64,000 bases of DNA from Jacaranda mimosifolia. Its lineage: Eukaryota > Streptophyta > Magnoliopsida > Lamiales > Bignoniaceae. Where the stretch lies: positions 4,366,501-4,430,500 of the forward strand of contig CM032131.1 in the NCBI GenBank assembly GCA_018894105.1. The letters run 5' to 3'. Position 1 is the first letter of the stretch; each line of letters starts with the position of its first letter. Of the stretch, positions 10,525 to 21,849 are shown one piece after another. The translations under genes were made by a program, and so were the position numbers. Below the pieces are notes generated by a model. The model ran no database searches. It saw only the letters and a list, made by a program, of their open reading frames with translations, and had not been told where the DNA came from.

Positions 10525-11896
10525 ATATACAGATATGTTCGAATTCGACCGATATCCAATAGATACAAATTCGGATATCATTTTTAAATATTTAGCAAAT
10601 CCAAATCCGTATTCGAATATTTAAAAAGTTAAATGGATACGAATATGAAAACAGTGTATCCAATCGGTTTAATATCCATTTATACACTTTAAATGAATTG
10701 CTAATCAAGGACGAACCTCCCCCCTCTATATTGTTGGGTTTGTGTACATATGTGTGTGTATATATATATTTATATATTTTAATAATAGTTAATTTCAATT
10801 TATTTCTTAATATAATGCATTATTTATCGTTAATTAAAATTTAAATTTTCAGTTGACGTTCATTAATTTTAAAACATTCTTGGAATGTTAGGTAATATTT
10901 TTATGTGTGATTTTATTATGTATTTTGGCCTTTTGGGTCAATGTATCATTGGAGCATGTGAAAATTGTGTTGGAGAATGTAATTGAACGGTATAGATATG
11001 TAGTATTCGTATCCATATTAGTTTAAGTTTTATAATATTCATATCTGTATCCACATCTGATGAAGTTTTTCTAATAACATTTGATTTCGTATCCGACGGA
11101 TATTAACCGAATGCAAATATATCCGTATCCGATTATAATTATTAGGATACATCCATTTATAAATATACGAATATTCGTTTACAAATATCCGACATATCCA
11201 AATCCGTTATCATTTTAATAAAATGCATTTTTTCTAATAAATTTCATTCGTCACAAAAAAGTTTACTACTTTATCTAATTCTAAAAAAAAACTAATTATT
11301 CATTATTTATTTATTATTTAAATTAATGATTAACTTTATAATTAATTAATATTGATAAGATGACACTAATATAAATTAATTTTAAAGTCAAGCAATAATA
11401 ATTTTATATTGATCAATATTATCGTTCACATATTGATTTTTCAATTTTTTTTCTTGATTTAGTAGGTTCTAAACTATCATCACTATCATCTATCAATTCT
11501 TCATAATCCTTAAGTACTAATTTTTTTCTTATTAATTCTTTAATTACTAATTTATACTTGTATTCATTTATGTATAGATTATGAGATGTCATACTGTAAA
11601 ACTATAAATAATATATTATATATAATATTATTTATTATATATGGATAACAAATTTAATTAAATTCTGGATAATCGAATATATAAACGGATATATCCAACA
11701 TATATCGGTATATGTATTCAGAGTGGATATTAAACAGATCGGATAGGCAATTACCATATTTGTATCTGTTTACAGTCGGATATCTACTTATTGGATACGG
11801 AGAATATCCACTTTAAATAGATACGGATAATATGCCCTGTAAACGAATTCTGATGCAAACGGTAAATGAATTTTCGAATATCCATTTACAGCCCTA
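10525..11896. mobile_element. Degraded hAT-type fragments related to 57151-57961
   Basis: The right end CCATTTACAGCCCTA (to 11896) is the terminus of a TAGGGCTGTAAATGG-type hAT family. The right part (about 10980-11896) is full of ATATCCGTATCC and GGATACGAA-like motifs also found in the complete relative at 57151-57961. The left part (about 10530-10695) matches that relative's left end but in inverted orientation. The segment is therefore rearranged or made of two copies. The left terminus and target duplication were not found. Confidence 0.6.
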
Positions 11897-11929
11897 GGAT
11901 TAGTTAACAATTGGTTTGATGAGATTACT

Positions 11930-12262
11930 TGGTATGTTTGTTTATATTTTGGAAGCAATTAATTTTTATGCACCAGCCAAATTAATGGGAAAATTTTAGG
12001 GTAAAAATAAATAATAGTTTTGGGGTAAAAAAGGAATTGAGTATCTTTTTATTGTTAGAATAATAAAGCAATGTACATGATGTATACATATTATATATGT
12101 AAGACCATATGTGGAAAAAAATGAGAAATTTTTGGGATAATGAAAGATAGTAGAGTGTATTTTGTGGAAATATTAAATTTAGTGTCTTCGAGGGAAAATG
12201 ATGCTGTATTTGGTTATGCTTTCCCAAAACAGTTTTGTCCTACGAAAACATAACCAAAAAAT
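11930..12262 (-). mobile_element. MITE copy (family of 49020-49345), reversed
   Basis: Reverse-complemented, this stretch matches the MITE at 49020-49345: ACATAACCAAA near the start, an ACTCAATTCC block, a TTGGCTGGTGCA block and CCAAAATATAAAC near the end. Termini are degraded (TTTGGTTATG and CATAACCAAA remain). It is non-coding. Confidence 0.6.
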
Positions 12263-13475
12263 CCCTCAACTTTTTTCTTATTGGGCCTTAAATAAAAAAA
12301 TTGTTTACTTACATTTGTTTAACTAAATTCATGGATTTTTAATTAATGATAAAATTAATATTAATTTTTTTAAATTTACACTTACTTAAGTTTTTAAATC
12401 AAAATAAATTCTTAGGTATGTATTCACAATCAAGTAATCAAATGAAGAGTAAAAATTGTTGGTTCCTTTAACATATTTTCATTGTATTTGTGTGGCAAAA
12501 ATGTACATGAGTTTAGTTAAAAGGAAACTTAGATACTTGCCAAATCAACTGAAAAATTCTTCTTTTTAATTTTAACAAGATTGCTGTGAAGCGACAAAAG
12601 TAAGTGAATATTTGAAACAGATTTATTTTTATTTAACTGTCTTTTAACAGCTACAACTAGGAAATTTTTTCTTATTATAGATATTATGAAAAATAGACTC
12701 AAATAATATGTTACTAAAATGCATTCAGGGACATATTAAACAACACATATTATACAAAAGATAGAAATGATTTAGAGTTATGAACTATTCATACAAAATA
12801 TAATGTGTCGAAGAGAGAACATTGGACAAAAATTTATATTTTTACACTTTTATAAAACATGATTAACTTCATTGCTACATTACAAGAATATCGAGTACTT
12901 AATTTAATCATTAAATTTATGAAAATACACAAATTACATATTTTAGCAATTATTAATACACCTGCACTTTATCTAATTTGATGTATTCATATTATCCTAG
13001 AATCACGTCTTAATTATGCAAGGTACTCTTATTTTTGTCTCGTAAAATAAAATGGATACAAACTCAAACTATCAATCACCATGTCATAATTAAAACACAA
13101 TTTAGCATATCACATTGTCATTACCCACACATATATGTTCCTCAGACAAATTACACAATAGCAAAAACATTTGTTCATACATATAGGAATATATATATTT
13201 TGAAGATATTTGTAATCTACGAGTATGTAACCAACACAACTTTCAAATTTATTCTCCAACTAATCCATGGTAATTTAATTCAAAATTCCATGGAAAATTT
13301 AAAAATTTAACCTTTTTTGAATAAAAGGAACGTGAAATGAATTTGCTACCCTGAAAAATTATTTTTATAGGTTTTCTAGTTATAAAAATTTATTTTATGG
13401 GGATTTTAGTAAATTGTCAAATTTTGTAGTATTGTATTGTTATTCAGCATGTTTTCAATTATGTGTAATGTAATT
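12263..13475. other. AT-rich spacer, nothing recognised
   Basis: No coding, RNA or repeat feature could be supported. A 91-codon frame at 13035-13310 consists of low-complexity AT-rich codons and looks like chance. Confidence 0.3.
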
Positions 13476-13870
13476 CACTACAACAAAATAAATAATTCAT
13501 GACAAAATAAGTAAGTGACAATACAAAAGTTGTCACTAAATATGTATATCAAGTGACAAAAAAATTAAATTTTGTCGCCACAATGATTTTTGGAAAATAA
13601 ATTGTCACAAGAATAGTGTTAAAGTGGTCAGGATACACAATTACTGACACACCGATAGTGGCAATGAAAATCTTGACAATTTTTATTGTCGTTAAGCTGT
13701 CTCAATATGGGTGTAACTAATTGTTAATGGTCACAACTTAAGATATTAATTTTTGTCACTATTGCATTACGTTGTAACAAGATAAAAGTTCTTGTGAATA
13801 AAAAATCATCATTAGTGGTGAGATAAAAGTTATTGCCACTCAAATCATGTTATGAATGCCAAAGTTTAAT
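13476..13870 (+). mobile_element. CACTA-type left terminus with GTGACAA subterminal repeats
   Basis: The sequence CACTACAACAAAATAAAT starts at 13476, a canonical plant CACTA terminus. The next 390 bases carry repeated GTGACAA / TTGTCAC motifs in both orientations (for example near 13515, 13532, 13552, 13601 and 13675), as expected of transposase-binding subterminal repeats. A matching right terminus (ending TAGTG) was not found, so this is a truncated element, or its partner lies far away. Confidence 0.6.
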
Positions 13871-14594
13871 TTAACGCTTAATATTTTTTTCCCACATTTT
13901 AGAATTTTTGTGTTGTGCAGTTTTATCTTAGTGTAATCATATATGCACTTAAAATTGAATATTCATTTCCCATTCAAGTATACTCCACAATTTTTACAAG
14001 CCATTTCGATTCCTTTTCTGGAAGCTTTTTCATTTTCTGGTGAAAAGTTATTTATAAAAGTTTTCTTGAAAAAATAAAATTTTTTTGAATGTTTTATCTA
14101 AAATATAATAAATATGCAGCGTTGTAAATTAGTTGTATCTGAAAAATATATTGTTTTTTGTATAAAAAGTCGTGCAAATGTGAATAAGAGAGAATACAAA
14201 GTGATGCATCCAATAAAGTGAAGAGAGAGTGTAAGCATTTGTATGGATCACTATTTTGAAAATGAAAAATGTCTCAGAAAATGAAAAAAAAAAATTGGCT
14301 TTCTGTTTTCAGTTTCAGCATAAAATAAAAATTGGTCCACAAAACAAAAACAAATGTGTCCTTTAGTGTGGACGTTTAAATGATACGTCAATTTGCTAAT
14401 TAATTGGGATGGGAGTTTTTAATTACATATTAATTTGCTAAATAGTTGTGTCTTTTCATATTCTTTGGGAATTCGGTAATTTTCTTCTTTTTTTTTTTTT
14501 TGTCTTTTTTTTGTAATAATTTTTTTAATTTATCATGTCTTCCAAGATGACATATTCTTCTTTAATTGGTTCAATAGTGTAATGATTTGGATAG
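13871..14594. other. AT-rich spacer, nothing recognised
   Basis: Non-coding AT-rich DNA with homopolymer runs (poly-A near 14284, poly-T near 14489 and 14505). It may be interior of the CACTA-type element that begins at 13476. Confidence 0.3.
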
Positions 14595-14692
14595 TCACAT
14601 CAATCAATTTCATCCAACTTTTCTAATTCAATTCGATTCAAAACCTTTAAGAATGTTGCATTCTTCGTCGGGTGGATTCACATGATCAGTAG
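14595..14692 (+). pseudogene. Possible exon, left half, split by RT-1
   Basis: After an AG at 14593-14594 the plus strand is open (SHQSISSNFSNS..., then NVAFFVGWIHMIS) up to the RT-1 insertion. If RT-1 and one copy of its AGTAG duplication are skipped, the frame continues without a stop into 21621-21747, making 75 codons. No family is recognised. Chance is possible in one of six frames, but the continuity across the target site is notable. Confidence 0.35.
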
Positions 14693-16619
14693 TGTAGCGC
14701 CCCATCTACGGATAGCACTTAAGAAGAGGTACCACTCTAGTTCAAACTTAAATCTCAATTCATCATACAATCAATAGGCCCAAAACATTTCAACTTAACT
14801 GATCAGAAGCAGCGAAAATTTGAAACTCAATTAACACGATAAGTACTTAAAGACGTTCCTTGATTCAGCTTCTTATATCTAACATAACATATATAGACCT
14901 GAAGTCCTTCACATCAGTCCTGACATATCACATCGTCTCAAAACCAAAGTTTAACATTCAAAAGAGCTCAATAACATACACAAGCACCTATTATATTACA
15001 AAAGTATATCTCCAGCCCAAATCAAAAGTCTATATCCTTCACTTAAACCTGTCTGAGAAACATGAATAACACTGGGATGGGGGGTAAGTCTAAAGGACTT
15101 AGTGAGGGATATTAGTAACCATAAGCAATAGGAATCTGTCGAGGAAGAATCAACTCAACAGTTCAAAATTTAACAAATAAACGGGTACATTTCAGAATAC
15201 AGGCATTAACAAGTTCAGTAAACAAGCGTTGTCAAATTCAAGACTTTCAGTAGGTACTAGCTCGGGGGTTGTGACTACCAACTCGAATGGTGCGGCCAGC
15301 TCAACCATTTTACTACGGGGGGTATCGCCATCGACCAACTCGATCGGTTTACTTCGGGAGGTATCACCGCTAATCCGTTCGGCCTGGACAACAGCCCAAA
15401 CTAGACCAAAAACCACACCATCATTATTGATCCAAGAGCAAGTTTCAAACTATCAAGATACAAGTACGAACAAGCAAACCCTTACAGAATATGCATTCCA
15501 ATGAAACGAGTTAAGACATGCATATCAGATCACCTTATTATACCAATCAAACAAGTACTTTCATAGCGTGACAGCTTGGTATACAATTGGTGTGCCCATA
15601 CGGACTGTATAGCGCATAGCAAATACCTAAGCAGACTGCTTAGCGTATCGCGGATACCTATGCTGACCGCATAGCATACCCTGGACACCCAAGCGGACTG
15701 CAAGGCGTGTCCCAAGTATCTCAGCATTCCGCGTTGGATTGGCACTCGGCCCAAGTACAATCTCCAAACAAGTACAAGTACCAATCAAGTACAACAATCA
15801 AGTACATACAAGCCAACTGGCTAGATATCCTGATACAACAAACGAGTATGCCGGCAAGGCATCTGATAACGATTTAAATAGGAACAAGCAAGTACGATCA
15901 AACAAGTACTAGACACGACAGACAGGAGTTCTGGTCGCCATAACGAACAAGAACGATTGCAACAAGTTTGAACCTTCACAGGAGTATACAAGTCAATAAT
16001 AAGTAACGAGCAAGTGCGAGTCAACAATTTACGAACAAGTACAATCAATTAAATTAACCCTTACAGGGGTTATGCCACAAGAACAGATAGATATATCAAG
16101 GCCAAAATGGTAGACCCGCACAGGGGTTCAACAATTAACGAATAGCTGTAACCAAAACAATAACCCAAAGTGGGAGACCCTCACCTCTTGTAGTCTCAGA
16201 AGTGCTATCACAGTCAGCAGCCTATTGGTCCGTGGGACCCCCTTTGTCATTACCTAACCAAAAGGTAATATTTACAATCAAAATCCATACTAAATCCTAT
16301 TAATCACAATTATATCATTAATAATCCAGAATCACTAATTTATCGATTAATACAGTGTCTCATTCTAATTTCAAGGTCATGGTCAAAATCCTAAATTACA
16401 CAATACGGTTAATCCTTACATAATCAATTCCTAATCAAATGCCATTCAATCTTATAATATAATCCTTAATATTATTTTAAATTTGCAGTTTAGCCCCAAA
16501 AGCTTTAGAATGTGATCCAATTAAGTCTTGCCTAATTGCATTTTGACCCCCAAAACTTCCAACTTCCTTGCAATTAAGCTTTTGTTTCATTATTTTTGAA
16601 ATATCAAATTTCAGGGGTG
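14693..16619 (-). repeat. RT-1 LTR, left copy (3' LTR in sense)
   Basis: It begins TGTAGCGCCCC at 14693 and matches 19068-21615 over most of its length. Relative to the right copy it lacks the U3-type block equivalent to about 20507-21473. Its inner end reads TTCAGGGGTG and then GGCTCCCCC, so the expected TTACA end has been lost by a small deletion or replacement. It carries the segment 15250-15600 that is missing from the right copy. It includes a hairpin array (15597-15715). Confidence 0.9.
15597..15715. repeat. Stem-loop array in RT-1 left LTR
   Basis: Consecutive units of about 40 bp each hold a small inverted repeat: ACTGTATAGCGCATAG, then CCTAAGCAGACTGCTTAGC, then CCTATGCTGACCGCATAGC, then a decayed CCAAGCGGACTGCAAGG. 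The outer CCTA...TAGC is shared, while the inner stem differs from unit to unit and stays self-complementary. Equivalent arrays sit at the same place in the other LTRs. Confidence 0.7.
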
Positions 16620-16620
16620 G

Positions 16621-16637
16621 GCTCCCCCTCTTAAAAG
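16621..16637 (-). promoter_or_regulatory. RT-1 polypurine tract
   Basis: On the sense (minus) strand this reads TTTTAAGAGGGGGAGC, immediately before the 3' LTR, the usual site that primes plus-strand synthesis. RT-2 has the equivalent tract at 39230-39247. Confidence 0.8.
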
Positions 16638-16639
16638 AA

Positions 16640-16960
16640 TCTGGCCCCTAGATTCTCATCCAAGTACTGTTCCGACTAGCAAAAAATGAGTAGATTCAGT
16701 CTGTCGATCTATATTCTTTCTCCATTACATTCTGTTGGGATTGTTTCTTCAAGTCTCAATACCTTTTCGTGCCTCTCAGATGCATCGTATCTTGACTTGT
16801 GTGCCTCATCTAGCAATCTTTCTTCCGGCACACATAATCTTCTTATGGAATAGAAAAACACCTTGATTTTGGTATTAAATTGGGATCTCTAGAACCTCCC
16901 AATGTTTCCATCCATCACACTGTCTCATATTCAAGTCCTTATTGCCTTAATTGCAGGTCA
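16640..16960 (-). pseudogene. RT-1 pol remnants (integrase zinc-finger region and pol tail)
   Basis: On the minus strand, RRLCVPEERLLDEAHKSRY at about 16780-16845 matches the RNase H-integrase junction (the region before the integrase HHCC finger) seen in RT-2 near 40540. Near 16640-16680, ENLGARFF followed by a stop matches the end of the RT-2 polyprotein (ENLWTKFF). The whole RT, RNase H and catalytic integrase between and upstream of these scraps is missing, so pol was lost by internal deletions. Confidence 0.65.
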
Positions 16961-17289
16961 ACTCAATACTTAAAATCCATTTGAGTTCTGATAAAGTGCA
17001 TGCTCTTATCTAAAAGACCATAAAACTAATATAGCAACAAACAATTAACAACATCACAAGTTCATACTTATATATTATTTACATTAAAGAGTAGTCAAGT
17101 TCAAACTTAACATGCTAGAGGTCATAACTTATCATACACTCCAAAGCAACTAAATACAGATTCATAAAAACTTAAACATATTAAGTATATACATAACCTA
17201 TATGCCTATTGTTCCTCAAACTCCATCTAGGTTATGAGGCCAAAATATCGTATCCGACTTTCCTTGACATCCAAGAACTCAACTAGAAC
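16961..17289. other. RT-1 interior, no recognisable coding
   Basis: This lies between the gag zinc knuckles and the pol scraps. It is non-coding, AT-rich and probably a junction of internal deletions. No protease motif is seen. Confidence 0.4.
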
Positions 17290-18403
17290 CTTTAGTCACT
17301 TGTTTCCCTTTTCCCGCTGATGCTGGACCTTTCCTATTGGGGCAATTCTTCAAGTAGTGTTGATCACTACCACAGTCCAAGCATCTGCTTTGCTTTCTCC
17401 AGCATCCTGACTCCTCATGGCCATGTGATCCATAGAATTCACATTTCTTTCATGGCCTTTCTTAAGTCAGGAATTGTTGTCTCATTAATTTGATGGGCTT
17501 GAGGAGTAGCGCTTTCAACCTGTAACCTTGGTTGTTTTTCTCCAGTGTTGTTCTGCTCCTCAATGCATGATCTTCCTTTTCGCCCCTTGTCCTCAATTTT
17601 TCTGATCTCATGAAGCTCTGCTTCCAGCTGTAATGCCTTGTTTACAGCCAGGTTGAAATTATATAGGTCCCATGTGGCCAAATCCCGCCTCAGTTCTAGC
17701 TGTAGCCCCTGAATGAACCGTCGAGTTTGCAAGACCTCATTTTCCTGTACATAGGAGGCATATTGTAGGAGTCTGCTAAAGATAGCCTCATATTCACTAA
17801 CAGACCGGTTTCATTGAACCAGATCCATAAACTCCCTTTCTCTTGCCTGTTTAGCTACTAAGGGTATTTGTCCTTAAACTCCCGAGTAAAGTTTTCCAAG
17901 GTTCTGGGGGTTGCCGCAGCTGTCCATCTACGATCGATCATTATCCATCAGTTCCTTGCAGACTTCATTAAGAGGAACGTGGCAAAACGCACCTTTTGCT
18001 CATCTGGGTAACGCAAGGTCCCAAATATGTTCTCTAAGTCTTCCACCCATTCCTGTGCTTTATGGTCATCCAGCTCAACATAGAATTTCGGGGGCTGAAA
18101 TCGCAGAAATCATTCTAAGGCTCGGTCTTCTGTAATTGCTTCTACCACCCTTGCTCTATCTGCCGGTTGATGGTCAGGCTACCTGTGCCTCTGTCTTTCT
18201 TGATGAACAGGTCCTGCCAAAGGATCTATAGCAAGTTGATTCATCGGAGGAGTTTCTAAAACTTCCTCGTCAGGTATCAGTTGTGGGTGGGCAGGTGCTT
18301 CACGCCTAGGAGCTTGTCGACTGATGACCCGTCTACCCCGTGGCCTCACTCTACGACTTGTTTCTGATAGAGAGGTTATGTCATCATTTCCATATGAGGC
18401 CAT
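17290..18403 (-). pseudogene. RT-1 gag pseudogene
   Basis: The start is the ATG at 18403 (MASYGNDDITSLS). One frame runs through stops at about 18181 and elsewhere and shows retrotransposon gag features: FLRFQPPKF, then AQEWVEDLENIFGTLRYPD and DEQKVRFATFLL, followed by a helical part at 17732-17439 (RRFIQGLQLELRRDL, LEAELHEIRK). After a frameshift near 17440 come two zinc knuckles: C-x2-Y-x4-H-x4-C (second Cys changed to Tyr) and an intact CLDCGSDQHYLKNC. Gag forms the particle and binds RNA. This copy cannot make an intact protein. Confidence 0.85.
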
Positions 18404-19049
18404 CGCACGTCTAATATCTTCCCAGTATTCTGAAGTCTGAGCTCATTGATAGAAAAAGAAACCAATACCTCAATTATCTCCAATTCTTTCGAACTTCTCA
18501 AGCTTTCAAAATAAGAGAAGAATAAATAATCATATGAGATTAAATCAAACTTATAGATACGCAAATCTTAATTATTCTATGATAAGCAAAAGGATTCCAT
18601 AGACTTCCTTCGAATATTCTACACTTTCGTATTCTTGTTCCACCCCTTCCTATACTCGTCAATCATCCTGCCGTATGCAACTCATCTTACTGATCTCAAC
18701 CCATCAACTTCATCTTAATATTCCAAAACCACATAGAAGCTTTTGAAACTACACAAAATACTCAGAATTCTGGCTCAATCTAAAGTTCATCAACAAACCT
18801 AGGCTTTGATAGAAGAAATGTATCAAAACGAATTCTCTGTTCATTCTTATGAAGCAATCCCAAAGTCAAGCTTAACATCTACTATCGATAATTTCATATC
18901 CAAGGATCATGTCCTAGTGTCGTTCAGGCTTTCCTTAACCCAAGTACTGACCACCTGGATATCTCCTAATTCAAGTTAAATCTCTAGCAGGCCAATCAAA
19001 TTTAGTCAGAACAATTATTGATTCCCATGTGAACCCAGGTCATCACAAC
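18404..19049 (-). other. RT-1 leader between PBS and gag
   Basis: 646 bases without a long ORF. RT-2 carries a 160-codon ORF in the corresponding leader; I see no counterpart here. Confidence 0.5.
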
Positions 19050-19065
19050 CTAGGCTCTGATACCA
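19050..19065 (-). promoter_or_regulatory. RT-1 primer-binding site (tRNA-iMet type)
   Basis: The sense strand reads TGGTATCAGAGCCTAG two bases inside the 5' LTR (which ends at 19068). TGGTATCAGAGC is the standard complement of the plant initiator tRNA-Met 3' end. This fixes the orientation of the element. Confidence 0.93.
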
Positions 19066-19639
19066 CCTGTAGCGCCCCATCTTGGGATAGCACCTAAGCT
19101 GAGGCGCCACTCCAGTTCAAACCTAAATCTCAATTCATCATACAATCAATAAGCCCAAAATATTTCAACTTAACTGATCATAAGCAACAAAAATTTCAAA
19201 CTTAATTAACACGATAAACACTTAAAGACGTTCCTTGATTCAACTTCTTATATCTAACATAACATATACAGACCTGAAGTCCTTCACATTAGTCCTGACA
19301 TATCACATCGTCTCAAAACCAAAGGTTAACATTCAACAGAGCTCAATAACATACATAAGCACCTATTCTATTACAAAAGTATATCTCCAACCTAAATCAG
19401 GAGTTTATATCCTTTACTTAAACCTGTCTAAGAAACATGAATAACACGGGGCGTAAGTCCAAAAGACTTAGTGAGGGATATTAGTAACCATAAGTAATAG
19501 GGATTTGTTGAGGAAGAATCAACTCAACAGTTCGGAATTTAACGAGTAAACGGGTACATTTTAGAATACAGGCATTAACAAGTTCGGTAAACAAGAATTG
19601 TTAAATTCAAGACTTTCAGTAAGTACTAGCTTGGGGGTT

Positions 19640-19745
19640 GTGGACCGCATAGCAGATACCTAAGCGAACTGCTTAGCGTATTGCAGATACCTATGTGGAC
19701 CGCATAGCGTACCCTGGACACCCAAGCGGACTGCAAAGGCATTTC
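19640..19745. repeat. Stem-loop array in RT-1 right LTR
   Basis: Units CCTAAGCGAACTGCTTAGCG and CCTATGTGGACCGCATAGCG keep the shared outer CCTA...TAGCG. Their inner stems differ (AAGC/GCTT versus ATG(T)/(G)CAT) but still pair. The array lies downstream of the TATA-like tract in the sense direction, so it is probably within the transcribed leader. Confidence 0.7.
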
Positions 19746-20661
19746 CCAAGTATCCCAGCATTCTGCGTAGGATAGGCACTCGGCCCAAGTACAATCTCCA
19801 AACAAGTACCAGTCAAGTACAATAATCAAATACATACAAGCCAACTAGCTAGATATCAGGATACAACAAATGAGTATGCCGGCAAAGCATCTAATAACGA
19901 TTCAAACAGGAACAAGCAAGTACGATCAAACAAGTACCAGACATGACAGACAGGAGTTTTGGGCGCCATAACAAACCAGAACTGATTGCAACAAGTGTGA
20001 ACCCTCACAGGGGTATACAAGTCAATAACAAGTAACGAGCAAGTACGAGTCAACAATTTACGATCAAGTACAATCAATCAAATTAACCCTCACAGGGGTT
20101 ATGCCACAAGAACATATAGATATATCAAGGCCAAAATGGCAGACCCGCAGAGGGTTTACCAATTAACGAATAGTTGTAACCAAAATAATAACCCAAAGTA
20201 GGAGACCCTCACCTTTTGTAGTCTCAGAAGTGTTATCATAATCAGCAGCCTATTGGTCCGTGGGACCCACTTCGTCATTACCTAACCAAAAGGTAATATT
20301 TATAATTAAAATCCATACTAAATCCTATTAATCACAATTATACCATTAATAATCCAGAATCACTAATTTATCAACTAATACAGTGTCTCATTCTTATTTC
20401 AAGGTCATGGTCAAAATCCTAAATCACACAATATGGTTAATCCTTACATAATCAATTCCTAATCAAATGTCATTTAATCTTATAATATAATCCTTAATAC
20501 TATTTCAAATCCAAGTTTTGGCATTTCATAAGTCCGGGTCCACTTATTCCATACTCTTTGCATAGGGATCAACATACGGTACATAAACATATCATCTTTT
20601 CCCAAATTCCTATTCTTGGTAAGTTACAATGCTAAATTAGGAAAGGTACAACACATGCAAC

Positions 20662-20675
20662 ATATATATATATAT
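20662..20675 (-). promoter_or_regulatory. TATA-like tract of RT-1 LTR
   Basis: An (AT)n tract reads TTAATATATATATATATG on the sense strand. The same position holds AT/TATA tracts in RT-2 (47299-47329, 38280-38310) and in the solo LTR at 52987-53016, consistent with a core promoter. Its palindromic nature would allow transcription both ways. Confidence 0.4.
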
Positions 20676-21620
20676 TAAAGGTACAAGTAAATTCAAATAC
20701 CAAAGCTTGCTACTGGAGTATCAAAACCACAAACCGATAACACAGATGTGTTTATTGCGCCGAGGAGGTGAAACTGCCTCTCCGCTACCGTCCATCGTCG
20801 CCGGAAAGTGTGATGGAACCACCCAGAGAATCCTCTCACTGAGAGCTTTCCAACGGTACGCTTGGTTTCTGAAATAGCTGCCGGAAAACCCCTCAAAACC
20901 CGCTCTGAAGCATTCACAGTTTAAAGCTTCGCCGTCGATTTTTCATCATCTCCGCCGCGTATCTCCGCCATGCAATGCTACCACCTTGTTCCCCTCGCCG
21001 TGTACTAGCTAAACCACCCTTTAGATGCTTTGTTTGACGCCGAAAAATAAGTGACCCAGTTGCTCGCCGTGAGGTGGTGTTTTGGCCGTTATCTGTTGCT
21101 CGGTTCTAGCAGTATTCTGCTGCGTGTGGGGGTGCAGGTGGAGTGCTGGAGGTAAGGGGAGTTGGTTTAGGTGGTTGGTTTGGAGGAAAAAGGGTCGCCG
21201 ATGGTGGTGGTTCGTCGGGCTGGTGGTTCACAGTGGAGGAGAAGAGGAAAGACAAAGAAGTGTTATAGAAGAAGAAAAAGGAAGAATGAAAGAAAATGTT
21301 TCTGCCTAGTGGGTTTTAAATTAAACTCTCTTAATTTGCAATTTGGTCCCCAAGGTTTTAAGCAACCTCTATTAAGCCTTAAGTTAGAGAAAATTACACT
21401 TCTGGCCCCGCTGACTTTATTATTCCATGCAAACCCCAACATTCTTCTAAGTTGTGCAATCAAGTCCTTAGAATTTGCAGTTTAGCCCCAAAAGCTTTAG
21501 AATGTGATCCAATTAAGTCTTGCCTAATTGCATTTTGACCTCAAAACTTCCAACTTCCTTGTAATTAAGCCTTTGTTTCATTATTTTCGAAATATCGAAT
21601 TTCAGGGGTGTTACAAGTAG

Positions 21621-21747
21621 TAAGTATGAAGAGCTATATAACCATTATGGCTACTTTAACATTGTGTTTGCATCAAAAGGCACAATTTACAATATGAAAA
21701 CAAATTTTGTCTATATACCACAACATCAAAGGGACAAATTGCAAATG
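21621..21747 (+). pseudogene. Possible exon, right half, split by RT-1
   Basis: It continues the frame of 14595-14692 across the RT-1 target site: SKYEELYNHYGYF, VFASKGTIYNMK, IPQHQRDKLQM, followed by a good GTGAGT donor at 21748. A TAATAG acceptor at 21849 would join it in phase to MWPPTVQYFEKDS. No family is recognised. It lies upstream of the AT-hook remnant and may be the same gene. Confidence 0.4.
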
Positions 21748-21849
21748 GTGAGTAAATCAATTTCTGTATAATTCTACTTTTCATGATTTTTTTAAAATAA
21801 TATTTAACATTATAATAAGGTCAAACCTTTTCGTTTGTGTTGTAATAGA

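Larger units (their letters stand above)
14693..21615 (-). mobile_element. RT-1: degenerate Ty3/gypsy-type LTR retrotransposon
   Basis: Both LTRs run TGTAGCGCCCC...(GGGGTGTTACA on the right copy). The element is flanked by a perfect 5-bp duplication AGTAG (14688-14692 and 21616-21620). The PBS (19050-19065) and PPT (16621-16637) place the sense direction on the minus strand. Only a stop-ridden gag and a few pol scraps remain in a 2.4-kb interior, so it is non-autonomous. The two LTRs carry different large deletions (about 360 bp missing from the right copy, about 960 bp from the left), so a full LTR would be near 2.9 kb, as in RT-2. Differences between LTRs are frequent, so the insertion is old. 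Confidence 0.92.
19068..21615 (-). repeat. RT-1 LTR, right copy (5' LTR in sense)
   Basis: It runs from TGTAGCGCCCC (19068) to GGGGTGTTACA (21615), followed by the AGTAG duplication. In the sense direction the order is: LTR start; a GC-richer U3-like block (about 21300-20690); a TATA-like tract (20662-20675); then the CCCTCACAGGGG-type small palindromes and the stem-loop array (19640-19745); then the LTR end and PBS. About 360 bp present in the left LTR is missing after 19640. Confidence 0.92.

Noticed and set aside
16230..16620. An independent promoter or gene in the left RT-1 LTR
   Set aside because: The sequence is simply the shared LTR end; its odd junction is explained by deletion.
20693..21485. 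Frames on both strands in the U3 part of the RT-1 right LTR
   Set aside because: They lie in a GC-richer LTR segment homologous to the RT-2 LTRs; no domain, and the frames conflict with each other.
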